Assembly: GCF_001425205.1 (NCBI RefSeq)
Contig: NZ_LMDW01000001.1
Coordinates: 931,928-995,927, forward strand
From: Variovorax sp. Root411
Lineage (GTDB): Bacteria > Pseudomonadota > Gammaproteobacteria > Burkholderiales > Burkholderiaceae_C
Length of the DNA stretch: 64,000 nt
Direction of reading: 5' to 3'
Below the pieces are notes generated by a model. It was given only the letters and a program-made list of their open reading frames with translations. It did not search any database and was not told where the DNA came from. A program made the translations under genes and the position numbers. The stretch's first letter is position 1, and every line of letters starts with the position of its first letter. This document shows, in pieces, positions 28,487-36,754 of this stretch.

Positions 28487-29383
28487 TCAGGCTGCGATGA
28501 ACAACGCCGGATCCACCATCGCCCGGTTCAGCATCACCGACCAATGAAGATGCGGCCCCGTCACGCGACCAGTCGCTCCGACTGCGGCCAATGGTTCGCC
28601 AGTCTTCAGCACATCGCCGACCTTCACATCGACCCTGCTCAAGTGGCAATACATCGTCAGCAGCCCGCCGCCGTGGTCGAGCCACACCGTGCCGCCGTTG
28701 AAGAAATAGTCCCCTGTATCGATCACCTTCCCGGGCAGCGGCGCGAGCACTGGCGTGCCCGTGCCCGCGGCGATGTCCATCCCGCTGTGTGGATTGCGCG
28801 ACTGTCCGTTGAACACGCGGCGCAGGCCGAACGAACTGGAGCGGCGGCCCGGCACGGGCACGCGCATCTGCAGCGATGCATCAGGGGGCATGTCGGTGAG
28901 CGTGGCCATCACGGTGGCCAGGTGGTCCCGTTCGCGTTCGTAGCGCGCCTGATCCTCAGGCGAGAGGTCGACCGTGCGCGGCGCCACGGTCAGGCGTTGT
29001 TCGCGATACTGCTTCGGGGCCACCGTGTAGGCGATCTGCCGCTCGGGCCTGCCTTCGGCGCGCACCGCGATGCTGGCCTCGCCGGGCTCGGCCGCGAGCG
29101 GAATGCCGACCAGCGCGGTCCATTCGATGGCATCGCGGAGCACCAGCAGCGGCACATCACCCGCGAAGGCTTGAGGCCGCTTCGCTGACGGACCCAGCGA
29201 CAGGCGGGCCACGCCGCCCGGCACCTGCGATGCATGCGGCCATACAGCGGGCGGTGGTTGTTTCTTCGTCTTGGACGCGGTTGCGGCCTTGGCCTGCATC
29301 GCGGGCAGCGCAAGAAGGCCGATGGCGCCGAGCACGGCGCTGCGGCGGTTCAGAACGGCGGAAGTGAGGTCGGGTGTGTGCAT
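28487..29383 (-). CDS. M23-family (LytM) metallopeptidase, exported
   Basis: The 298-residue product has an N-terminal signal (VLNRRSAVLGAIGLLALPAMQAKA) with a twin-arginine-like start. The C-terminal LytM domain has the zinc motifs NPHSGMDIAAGTGTPV (H-x3-D) and GPHLHWS (H-x-H), with the intervening HGGGLLTMYCHL. It should cleave peptidoglycan peptide cross-links in the periplasm or regulate amidases. All four metal ligands are present, so it appears active. The start at 29383 lacks a strong ribosome site. Confidence 0.9.
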   Translation of the reverse strand: MHTPDLTSAVLNRRSAVLGAIGLLALPAMQAKAATASKTKKQPPPAVWPHASQVPGGVARLSLGPSAKRPQAFAGDVPLLVLRDAIEWTALVGIPLAAEPGEASIAVRAEGRPERQIAYTVAPKQYREQRLTVAPRTVDLSPEDQARYERERDHLATVMATLTDMPPDASLQMRVPVPGRRSSSFGLRRVFNGQSRNPHSGMDIAAGTGTPVLAPLPGKVIDTGDYFFNGGTVWLDHGGGLLTMYCHLSRVDVKVGDVLKTGEPLAAVGATGRVTGPHLHWSVMLNRAMVDPALFIAA

Positions 29384-29418
29384 GGATAAGTTTCGAATGA
29401 AGGTTGCGCGGTGGTGCG

Positions 29419-29967
29419 CTATTCCCGCCAGGTTCCGGGTGCGAGTCCGTCGAGCGTATGAGGCCCGATCGCGGCGCGGATCAAGCGCAACGTCGGCAGC
29501 CCCACGGCTGCCGTCATCCGCCGCACCTGGCGGTTGCGGCCTTCGCTGATCGCCAGCTCGAGCCACGCGGTGGGAATGTTCTTGCGTTCGCGGATGGGAG
29601 GCTGCCGCTCCCAGACTTCGGGCGGCGGATCGAGCAGCCGCGCTCTTGCCGGACGCGTGGGGCCATCGTTGAGTTGCACGCCGCCGCGCAAGGCTGCAAG
29701 CGCTGCTTCGGTCGGAACGCCTTCCACCTGCACCCAGTAGATCTTCTCCATCTTGAAGCGCGGATCGGCAATGCGCGCCTGGAGCTTGCCGTCGTCGGTG
29801 AGCAGCAGCAGTCCCTCGCTGTCGGCATCGAGCCGGCCGGCGACGTAGACGCCGGGGATGTCGATGAACTCTTTCAGGCCGCGCCAGCGGCCCTCGGGCG
29901 TGAACTGGCTGAGGACGCCGTAGGGTTTGTTGAAGCGGATCAGGCGGGAAGAGCTCGGAAAAGTCAT
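29419..29967 (-). CDS. RsuA/RluE-family rRNA pseudouridine synthase
   Basis: This 182-residue protein has the motif [17 protein letters not shown] with catalytic Asp47, [11 protein letters not shown] at the N-terminus, and [25 protein letters not shown] near the end. It lacks the S4 domain found in RsuA and RluB, and its short form fits RluE, which modifies 23S rRNA. The nearby M23 gene is downstream on the same strand. The start is set at ATG 29967, which gives the usual N-terminus before FNKPYG. Confidence 0.9.
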   Translation of the reverse strand: MTFPSSSRLIRFNKPYGVLSQFTPEGRWRGLKEFIDIPGVYVAGRLDADSEGLLLLTDDGKLQARIADPRFKMEKIYWVQVEGVPTEAALAALRGGVQLNDGPTRPARARLLDPPPEVWERQPPIRERKNIPTAWLELAISEGRNRQVRRMTAAVGLPTLRLIRAAIGPHTLDGLAPGTWRE

Positions 29968-30053
29968 GAGCGCACAGGATAGCCCGGGTCTGTCCTGCAG
30001 CATTCGGGCCGCCTTGGAGATTCCAATCGGCTCATCACACAGGAGAACCCGGC

Positions 30054-30356
30054 ATGACGATGCGAAGCCACATCCATCTCGCGTGCGTGGCGGCGGCAGG
30101 CCTTTCGATGGCTGCCTGCAGCAGCTCATCCCTGCGCGTCGGCGGCGCGCCCGAGGCGAGCGTCAAGAACTGCGTCGCTGCGGCCGCACGCGAACTGCGT
30201 GTGTCTCCTGGCAGCATCGTGGTGGACAGCGGCACGACGCCGCGCGACGGCGTCTACACGATCAACCTGAAGGTCGGGCCGCAGGGACGCTCCGCCGTTT
30301 GCACCACCGACGAGAACAGTGCGGTGCTGGGCGTGGTCTACAAGCGGCCCGGATAG
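30054..30356 (+). CDS. small lipoprotein
   Basis: The product has 100 residues. A lipoprotein signal ends at the lipobox SMAAC with Cys22. The mature part of 78 residues includes [22 protein letters not shown] and [27 protein letters not shown] and has two further cysteines that may pair. I do not recognise a family. AGGAGAA lies before the ATG at 30054; an in-frame ATG at 30060 is a weaker option. Confidence 0.72.
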   Translation: MTMRSHIHLACVAAAGLSMAACSSSSLRVGGAPEASVKNCVAAAARELRVSPGSIVVDSGTTPRDGVYTINLKVGPQGRSAVCTTDENSAVLGVVYKRPG

Positions 30357-30367
30357 CGGCGCAGGGC

Positions 30368-32182
30368 TTACTTGCCCCAGCTGTCCCGCATGCCCGCCGC
30401 GCGGTTGAACACGGGCTTGCCATCCGCGCTCGCCTTCGCGTCGAGCACGAAGTACCCGTGCCTCTCGAACTGAATGCCGACACCGGCTTCCGCCTTGGCG
30501 AGCGAAGGCTCGACGAACGCCGAGCACACTTCCAGGCTCGTCTTGTTCAACTCGTCCAGCAGCTCACCGCTGCCCGGATTGGCCGCGGCAAACAGCCGCT
30601 CGTACAGCCGCACTTCGGCCTGCACCGCATCCGCGGCCGCCACCCAGGTGATGTTGCCCTTTACCTTGATCGCATCCGCGCCGGGTGTGCCGCTCTTGGT
30701 GTCTGGAACCAGCGTGGCCTGCACTTCGACGAGCTTGCCGCTCGCGTCCTTGGTGCCGCCGGTGCATTCGATGACGTGGCCGTACTTCAGCCGCACCTTG
30801 TTGCCGGGGAACAGGCGGAAGAAGCCCTTGGGTTGCACTTCTTCGTAGTCGGTGCGTTCGATCCATACCTCGCGGCCGAGCTTGAATTCGCGGTGGCCCA
30901 TTTCCGGGTGATGGGGGTGAACCGGCGCCGAGCAGTTGTCGAGCGCATCGTCGCCACCCATCAACTCGCCCCAGTTGGTGATGACGAGCTTGACCGGGTC
31001 GAGCACGGCCATGGCGCGCGGCGCGACGGGGTCGAGGGTGTCGCGCAGCGCGGCTTCGAGGCTCGCGTAGTCGATCCATCCGCCGGACTTGGTCGTGCCG
31101 CTGCGTTCGCAGAACAGCCGCAGCGCCTCGGGCGTGTAGCCGCGGCGGCGCAGGCCGGCGATGGTGGGCATGCGCGGGTCGTCCCAGCCATCGACGTATT
31201 TCTCCTCGACCAATTGGCGCAGCTTGCGCTTGCTGGTGAGCACGTGGGTCACGTTGAGGCGCGCGAATTCGTACTGGCGCGGATGGGGGCTGGCGACGAG
31301 GCCGCCTTCGGCGAGGCGGTCGAGCAGCCAGTCGTAGAAGGGGCGCTGGTCTTCGAATTCCAGCGTGCAGATGCTGTGGGTGATCTGCTCCAGCGCATCC
31401 TCGATGGGGTGCGCATAGGTGTACATCGGGTAGATGCACCACTTGTCGCCGGTGTTGTGGTGGGTGGCCCGGCGCACGCGGTACAGCGCGGGGTCGCGCA
31501 TGTTGATGTTGGTGCTGGCCATGTCGATCTTCGCGCGCAGGATGGCGGCGCCGTCGGCGACCTGGCCGTCGCGCATGGCGCGAAAGCGCGCGAGGTTTTC
31601 TTCCGCGCTGCGGGTGCGGAAGGGGCTGTCGGTGCCGGGCGTGTTGAAGTCGCCGCGGTTCGCGCGCACCTCTTCGGCGGTCTGTTCGTCGACGTAGGCG
31701 AGGCCGGCGCCGATGAGGTATTCGGCGGCCTCGTACATGAAGTCGAAGTAGTTGCTCGCGAAGTACTCGTGCGGCTGCAGCGTGCCGGGCGCGCTCGGAC
31801 GATCGGCCAGGTAGGTTTCGTAGCCGAGCCACTTCACCGCGTCGCGGATCGAGTCGACGTATTCCTGGTCTTCCTTCTCGGGGTTGGTGTCGTCGAAGCG
31901 CAGGTGGCTCACGCCGCCGTATTCCTTGGCCAATTCGAAGTTGAGCCAGATGCTCTTGGCATGGCCGATGTGCAGGTAGCCATTGGGCTCGGGCGGGAAG
32001 CGCATGCGCACCCTGGCCGGGTCGACCATGCCCTGGGCGTGGTGGGCGGCGTTGCCGGGCGATCCGCCCCATTTGCGGCCAGAATAGGCACCCTGTGCGA
32101 GGTCGTTCTCGATCACGTGGCGCAGGAAATTGCTCGGTGCAGCGGTCGTTTTGGCGCCGTTTTTGTCGGTCGGGGAGGTCAT
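30368..32182 (-). CDS. glnS: glutaminyl-tRNA synthetase
   Basis: The 604-residue protein is a class I synthetase. The HIGH motif is in PEPNGYLHIGHAKSI, RFDDTNPEKE is the GlnRS/GluRS signature, and the KMSKS equivalent reads VLTSKRKL, as in GlnRS. The C-terminal anticodon-binding beta-barrels follow from about residue 380 (MAVLDPVKLVITNW onward). It charges tRNA-Gln in the cytoplasm. It is about 50 residues longer than the E. coli enzyme. Confidence 0.96.
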   Translation of the reverse strand: MTSPTDKNGAKTTAAPSNFLRHVIENDLAQGAYSGRKWGGSPGNAAHHAQGMVDPARVRMRFPPEPNGYLHIGHAKSIWLNFELAKEYGGVSHLRFDDTNPEKEDQEYVDSIRDAVKWLGYETYLADRPSAPGTLQPHEYFASNYFDFMYEAAEYLIGAGLAYVDEQTAEEVRANRGDFNTPGTDSPFRTRSAEENLARFRAMRDGQVADGAAILRAKIDMASTNINMRDPALYRVRRATHHNTGDKWCIYPMYTYAHPIEDALEQITHSICTLEFEDQRPFYDWLLDRLAEGGLVASPHPRQYEFARLNVTHVLTSKRKLRQLVEEKYVDGWDDPRMPTIAGLRRRGYTPEALRLFCERSGTTKSGGWIDYASLEAALRDTLDPVAPRAMAVLDPVKLVITNWGELMGGDDALDNCSAPVHPHHPEMGHREFKLGREVWIERTDYEEVQPKGFFRLFPGNKVRLKYGHVIECTGGTKDASGKLVEVQATLVPDTKSGTPGADAIKVKGNITWVAAADAVQAEVRLYERLFAAANPGSGELLDELNKTSLEVCSAFVEPSLAKAEAGVGIQFERHGYFVLDAKASADGKPVFNRAAGMRDSWGK

Positions 32183-32331
32183 TGCCTCATTCTAGAGGGC
32201 ACCCTTTATGGGTTACCTTTGGCAACGTTCTTCACAATGCCCGGTGCACCCCCTTTGCATTTGCCGCGTTCAATACATCCATGGGCGGTTCAGACCCGAA
32301 CGCAGCCCACCGAAACAAGGAGTCCAGGATC

Positions 32332-32679
32332 ATGAGCCTCACACGTTCAACTTTCTTCAAATGGGCCACCGCAGGCGTGGTGGCAGCCGGTGCACTGTTT
32401 GCAGCCACTTCCGCCAGCGCCCGCAGCGACGTAAGCTGGTCGGTCGGTGTCGGCCTTCCCGGCGTGGCAGTGGGCGTGGGCGCTCCGGCCTACTACCCGG
32501 CGCCGGTCTATGCACCGCCGGCACCCGTGTACTACGCACCCCCGGCCCCGGTCTACTACAACCCGCCGCCCGTGTACTACCGTCCGGCCCCTGTCTACTA
32601 CGGTCCGCCGGCCTATTACGGCCCGCGCTACTACGGTCGTGGCTACTACCGCGGCCATGGCCATGGCCACTGGCGCTAA
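32332..32679 (+). CDS. exported Tyr/Pro-rich repeat protein
   Basis: This 115-residue product has a signal peptide (FFKWATAGVVAAGALFAATSASA, cleavage near 31) and a short Gly/Val stretch (SVGVGLPGVAVGVGAP). The rest is a tandem array of P-x-x-Y-Y units (APVYYAPPAPVYYNPPPVYY and so on) ending in a Gly/His-rich tail. Proteins of this kind are frequent in beta-proteobacteria and are taken to be surface or periplasmic structural proteins; the function is not known. AAGGAG lies before the ATG, and a strong terminator follows. Confidence 0.8.
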   Translation: MSLTRSTFFKWATAGVVAAGALFAATSASARSDVSWSVGVGLPGVAVGVGAPAYYPAPVYAPPAPVYYAPPAPVYYNPPPVYYRPAPVYYGPPAYYGPRYYGRGYYRGHGHGHWR

Positions 32680-32705
32680 ATTGCAACGTCATTCGTGACC
32701 GAATG

Positions 32706-32738
32706 AAAAAGCCGGCCCCCAAAAAGGGCCGGCTTTTT
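32706..32738 (+). terminator. rho-independent terminator
   Basis: A 13-bp perfect inverted repeat, AAAAAGCCGGCCC and GGGCCGGCTTTTT, encloses a 7-base loop and ends in a T-run. It lies 27 bp after the Tyr/Pro-rich gene. Since the arms start with A5, it may also act on transcripts from the other strand, where the LytTR regulator gene ends. Confidence 0.9.
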
Positions 32739-32760
32739 CTTGGGCGTTCGCCAGTCGATT

Positions 32761-33591
32761 TCACATGGCGCGGAAGAGATGGGCGTACAGGCGGCTGACC
32801 GGGATCTTCTCGGCCCTGCCACGCAGCATCAGGTGCAGCTTGCCGGCCTCGTCGCGGTGCACCGATTCGATGGCCGAACTGCGCACCACCACCGCCCGGT
32901 GCACCTGCCAGAAGGTGTCGGCGTCGAGCTGGGTCAGCAATTGCTTGAGCGGCGTACGGATCAGGTATTCGTGCGAGGCGGTCAGCACGCGCAGGTATTT
33001 GTCGGCGGCCTCGAAGTACAGCACTTCGTTGATGGGCACCATGCGCACGGTGCTGCCGCCGGCATCGCTGGCGGCGATCATGCGCAGCGGGGCGGGCGCC
33101 TCGGTCGCTGCGCCGGCTCCGGCGGCCGTCAGCACCTGGCGCCATTGGGCGAGCGTTCGTTCGAGCGCTTCGCCGGCCCCCGCGGATATAGGTGCGGGTT
33201 GCCGCGCGGCCAGCGCCTGCTGCAGCCGGCCCACGGTCTTGCGCAGCCTCTCCGGCTGCACGGGCTTGAGCACGTAGTCGATGGCCTGGGCCTCGAAGGC
33301 GCGGGTGGCGTATTCGTCGTAGGCCGTCACGAACACCAGTTGGGGCATCGGCGCTTCATCGATGGGCCAGCTGTCGGCCAGTTCGGCGGCGGCGCCCAGG
33401 CCGTCGAGGCCGGGCATGCGGATGTCGAAGAACAGCACCTGTGGCAGCAGGCGCAGCGCCTCGCGCACGGCGCTGCGGCCGTCGCCTGCCGTGGCGACGA
33501 TCTGCAATTCGGGCCAAGCGGCGGCCAGCTCGGCCTTGAGGGCCTGCGTGAGCAGGGGTTCGTCTTCGGCAATGAGGGCGGTCGGGGTCAT
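32761..33591 (-). CDS. LytTR-family response regulator (AlgR/LytR type)
   Basis: The 276-residue product has a receiver domain (residues 3-125) with E9-D10, the acceptor Asp56 (VLFFDIRMPGLDG) and Lys in YVLKPVQ, and a LytTR DNA-binding domain (about 170-275) with VLYFEAADKYLRVLTASHEYLIRTPLKQLLTQL read in parts and FWQVHRAVVVRSSAIESV. It is the last gene of the operon that begins with the DUF6622 gene. It pairs with the LytS-type kinase just upstream. Confidence 0.93.
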   Translation of the reverse strand: MTPTALIAEDEPLLTQALKAELAAAWPELQIVATAGDGRSAVREALRLLPQVLFFDIRMPGLDGLGAAAELADSWPIDEAPMPQLVFVTAYDEYATRAFEAQAIDYVLKPVQPERLRKTVGRLQQALAARQPAPISAGAGEALERTLAQWRQVLTAAGAGAATEAPAPLRMIAASDAGGSTVRMVPINEVLYFEAADKYLRVLTASHEYLIRTPLKQLLTQLDADTFWQVHRAVVVRSSAIESVHRDEAGKLHLMLRGRAEKIPVSRLYAHLFRAM

Positions 33592-33618
33592 CTGCTTGTT
33601 GTTGTGTGGAGTCGTTGT

Positions 33619-34689
33619 TCAGACGGGCATGGGAAAGCTCAGCGTGGCGCAGGTGCCGCCGGCGGGTGAGGACGCGAGGCTCATGCGGCCCCGGGCGCCG
33701 TACACCGTGGCCAGCCGCTCGCGCACCTGCTCGAGCCCGAAGCCGCTGCCTTCTGAAGGCGGTGCGGCATCGAGGCCCACGCCGGTGTCGCTCACCTCGA
33801 TCTCCAGCAGGCCGGCTTGCCTGCGGGCGCGCACGACGATCTCGCCGCCTTCCACCTTCGGCTCAAGCCCGTGGCGGATGCTGTTTTCCACCAGCGGCTG
33901 CAGCAGCAGCGGCGGCACGGGCGCATCGCGCAGGTCGTCCGGCAGCTCGAGGGTGTAGCGCAGGCGTTCGCCCATGCGCACCGACATCAGTTCGAGGTAG
34001 TCGCCGAGCCGCTCGAACTCGGCCGACAGCGGATGCGACAGCGCGCGCGAGCCGCTCAAGGTCATGCGCAGGTAGCTGTTGAGCCGGTCGAGCATGGCCA
34101 CGGCGCGCGGCGGGTCGACGGTGATCAGCACGCGCAGGTTGGCCAGCGTGTTGAACAGCATGTGCGGCTCGAGCTGCGTCTCGAGCAGCTTGAGCCGCGC
34201 TTCCGTGGCGTTGCGCTGTGCCAGCTCGATCTGGCTTTGCATGTGCTTGCTTCTGCCGAGGCTGTAGAAGAAGAAGCACATGCCGACCGTCGCGATGATG
34301 GTGATCGTGGCGGCGGTGGCCAGCTTGTGGCCCTTGAATTCGAGGAAGTCGAATCGGGGCGCGCCGAACCAGGCGTCGCCGATGAGATTGCCGACGAAGA
34401 AGCCGACGACCATGCCCATGGCGATCAGGAGAAAGCCCGCAGGCCATCCTGGCCAGAGGGTTTCGCGGTGTCCGCTGATCAGCAGCCGGCCGATGTCGAT
34501 GAACAGCCAGCTCACGGTGCCGATCGCCAGCGAATAGACCAGGTGGCCGGCCCAGTTGCCGCCGCCGGTGACGGTCATCGCGGTGGCGATGAGGCAGCAG
34601 AAGACGGCGGTGATCAGGCCATGCCGCAGCATGCTCCTCAGGTTCTCGGGCGCGAACCTGTTGTTTGCAGCAGGCAGGCCTGGGTTCAC
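33619..34689 (-). CDS. LytS/YehU-type sensor histidine kinase
   Basis: This 356-residue protein has about four membrane helices in its first 150 residues, then a His_kinase domain with LETQLEPHMLFNTLANLRVLI, where the His is phosphorylated, and an ATP-binding domain with ENSIRHGLEPKVEGGEIVV (N box) and VSDTGVGLD (G box). It should act with the LytTR regulator gene 27 bp downstream. Translation starts at GTG (34689), and the GTGA overlaps the stop of the 2TM gene by 4 bp. Confidence 0.92.
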   Translation of the reverse strand: MNPGLPAANNRFAPENLRSMLRHGLITAVFCCLIATAMTVTGGGNWAGHLVYSLAIGTVSWLFIDIGRLLISGHRETLWPGWPAGFLLIAMGMVVGFFVGNLIGDAWFGAPRFDFLEFKGHKLATAATITIIATVGMCFFFYSLGRSKHMQSQIELAQRNATEARLKLLETQLEPHMLFNTLANLRVLITVDPPRAVAMLDRLNSYLRMTLSGSRALSHPLSAEFERLGDYLELMSVRMGERLRYTLELPDDLRDAPVPPLLLQPLVENSIRHGLEPKVEGGEIVVRARRQAGLLEIEVSDTGVGLDAAPPSEGSGFGLEQVRERLATVYGARGRMSLASSPAGGTCATLSFPMPV

Positions 34690-34979
34690 CCGCGGTCCCC
34701 GGCACCCAATGCGCGGCGCTCGCGCTCCACCAGCCTGTCGTAGAAGCCGCCGCCGGCCACGAACCAGACCACGGCGCCATGGATCAGCAGGCCCAGGCCC
34801 CAGCCCATGAGCGGGTACATCGCCCAGCTGCGGCCATGGGCGGCAGAGAGCGTCACGAGGCCGAGGTTGACCAGCACGTAGACGAAAGCGTGGATGTACC
34901 AGCCCATCTTGGCGCCTGCGCGGCGGCGGGCGCGGCGTTCGATGTCGGAGCGGGCGGGGTTCGATGCGATGTGGTTCAT
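34686..34979 (-). CDS. 2TM domain protein
   Basis: The product has 97 residues: a basic N-terminus (SDIERRARRRAGAKMGWYIHAFVYVLVNLGLV read in parts), two membrane helices (about 25-45 and 55-78) and a charged tail with GGGFYDRLVERERR. The pattern AKMGWYIHAFVYVLVN is characteristic of 2TM domain proteins, which are often found beside or fused to LytTR signalling proteins. It overlaps both neighbours by 4 bp, so it is translationally coupled to the desaturase and the kinase genes. Confidence 0.85.
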   Translation of the reverse strand: MNHIASNPARSDIERRARRRAGAKMGWYIHAFVYVLVNLGLVTLSAAHGRSWAMYPLMGWGLGLLIHGAVVWFVAGGGFYDRLVERERRALGAGDRG

Positions 34980-35929
34980 GACAACTCCTTGTATTGGACA
35001 GGAATGAAATCGGAGGCGGCCAGCGATGGCGGCGATGCCGCCTGCAAGGCCGCGCGCTGCCGCAGCTCCTCGGTCGTCTCGCCCGGTCCGTCGGGCTTCC
35101 AGCCCGGCGGCTTCACGAGGTAGCCGACGAAGGCGCGCACCGAGCGGGCCGAGGCCAGGTCGCGGAACAGCGCGCGCCAGTGCGTGAACTCGATCTCGAG
35201 GAGGTTGTAAGAGGTGATCGGGTTCACCAGCCCGTAGCGACAGGGAATGTCGGTGCGCTCGGGAATGTAGGTGCCGAACAGGCGGTCGAACACGATCAGC
35301 ACGCCGCCGTAGTTGCCGTCCAGGTACTCCAGGTTCGAGGCGTGGTGCACGCGGTGGGCCGAGGGGGTGTTCAGCACCCATTCGAGCGGTCCGAGGCGCG
35401 GGATCCAGGCCGCGTGGATCCAGAACTGGTACAGCAGGTTCAGCGTGAACATCAGCAGGATCACCCGCGGCGGCATGCCCAGCAGCGGCGCCAGCATGAA
35501 GAAGGCCAGGGTGCCGGTGAGCTTGCCGGTCCAGCCGAAGCGGTAGGCGGCCGACAGGTTCAGCTGGTTCGGCGAATGGTGGATGGCGTGGGTGCACCAG
35601 AACCAGCGCACCCGGTGCGCGGCGCGGTGGTACCAGTAGTAGCAGAACTCCTGCCCGATGAAGCAGGCGGCCCAGCCGGTCCAGTGGTCCATCGGCAGGG
35701 TGAAGATGCGGTGGGCGTAGAACCAGTCCATTGCGCCGGTCCAGAAGGCCAGCGGCAGCAGCCAGCGCAGCGGGTATTCGCGCACCAGGAAGTCGACCAC
35801 CGAGATGCCGGACGCCTTCCAGTCGTAGCTGCGCCAGCCGTTGCGCCAGGACAGCACGAGCGCCTCGGCGATGGAGGCGGCGAGCACCACCGTGACGGAG
35901 ATCTTGAGGATCAGCAGGAGTACGTTCAT
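34976..35929 (-). CDS. sterol desaturase/fatty acid hydroxylase family protein
   Basis: The 317-residue product has four or five membrane helices and the histidine motifs of the integral-membrane di-iron hydroxylases: YYWYHRAAHRVRWFW (H-x3-H), THAIHHSPNQLN (H-x2-H-H) and a third cluster, SAHRVHHASN. It likely introduces a hydroxyl group or double bond in a lipid. The ATG start of the 2TM gene overlaps its stop by 4 bp. The same operon carries a two-component system, which is unusual for such an enzyme. Confidence 0.92.
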   Translation of the reverse strand: MNVLLLILKISVTVVLAASIAEALVLSWRNGWRSYDWKASGISVVDFLVREYPLRWLLPLAFWTGAMDWFYAHRIFTLPMDHWTGWAACFIGQEFCYYWYHRAAHRVRWFWCTHAIHHSPNQLNLSAAYRFGWTGKLTGTLAFFMLAPLLGMPPRVILLMFTLNLLYQFWIHAAWIPRLGPLEWVLNTPSAHRVHHASNLEYLDGNYGGVLIVFDRLFGTYIPERTDIPCRYGLVNPITSYNLLEIEFTHWRALFRDLASARSVRAFVGYLVKPPGWKPDGPGETTEELRQRAALQAASPPSLAASDFIPVQYKELS

Positions 35930-35963
35930 GGCGGTGGTTTCCTGGAGGCTGCGGCTCGGGATC

Positions 35964-36485
35964 TTAGGCGGCGCGGACCGTGGCCGTCATGGCGTCAGTA
36001 CGGATGGCCAGCTTCCACAGGCGCACTGCACGGGCCGCGAAGACACCGCTGAACGCGCCGTACATCACCGGGATCACCAAGCCGAAGGCGGCCTGCTGGC
36101 GCAGCTCGGGGTGCATGGCCAGGGCGGCGCCCACCACGTACTTGGTCAGGAAGATGCCCATCATGAGCATCAGCGGCACGGGGCTGCCGGCCACGTGGAA
36201 GCGGCGCGCTGCCGCGTCGTAGCGGGTGGCGGCTGGCAGCGGACGCTGCAGCACCAGCGCCAGCATCGCCACCGCCGCGGCGGCCCAGCCGAGCAGGGCG
36301 CCGAAGGAGTCGCCGAAGACCGAGACCACACCGTAGACCGACAGCGCGCCCATGGCGGCGGGCATCAGGGTGACGCGGCTCAGGCTCACGTTGTTGGCGA
36401 GCAGCTGCCTGGCGCCGAGCCACAGCAGCAGGAAGAACACGGCGAACACCCACTTGGGCGTGTGAAGGATGATTTGCATCAGCAT
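35964..36485 (-). CDS. DUF6622-like membrane protein
   Basis: The product has 173 residues and five hydrophobic segments. It begins MLMQIILHTPKWVFAVFFLLLWLGARQLLAN, which resembles the DUF6622 family. GGAG lies 7 bp before the ATG at 36485. It is the first gene of the minus-strand operon running to 32761 and starts 269 bp from the divergent efflux operon. Function is unknown. Confidence 0.75.
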   Translation of the reverse strand: MLMQIILHTPKWVFAVFFLLLWLGARQLLANNVSLSRVTLMPAAMGALSVYGVVSVFGDSFGALLGWAAAAVAMLALVLQRPLPAATRYDAAARRFHVAGSPVPLMLMMGIFLTKYVVGAALAMHPELRQQAAFGLVIPVMYGAFSGVFAARAVRLWKLAIRTDAMTATVRAA

Positions 36486-36754
36486 GGTGGCGCTCCGTTG
36501 AAGTGAAGAAAGAAATCGGGAAGGGCTGCAAGGGAATCGATGAAGCGGACTGTGCCGGCGCCCGCCCGCAGCCGCCAGCGGCGTGCGACGAAATGCACGC
36601 GGGCGGCGCGGATTGCAGCCAGGCGGCGCGAATTGCGGATGCTCCGCGGGCAGCTTTACCGTCGCTTTACGGCGCAGCAAACAGCCGGACTACCATTCGG
36701 CGCTGTACTACGCTGGTCCGCACTCCTGCCCTGCATTTCCTGCACGCACCGTCC
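36486..36754. promoter_or_regulatory. divergent intergenic region of the LytS/LytTR and MdtABC operons
   Basis: This 269-bp gap must hold promoters for both operons. The clearest motif is a direct repeat of GCTTTAC at 36653 and 36664, spaced by 11 bp, a spacing often used by OmpR/PhoB-type regulators. I see no convincing -35/-10 pair. No coding potential was found in the gap. Confidence 0.4.

Noticed and set aside
29927..32335. A long open frame (about 802 codons) on the plus strand
   Set aside because: It covers glnS in antisense and also runs over the small lipoprotein gene in another frame; it has no domain signature.
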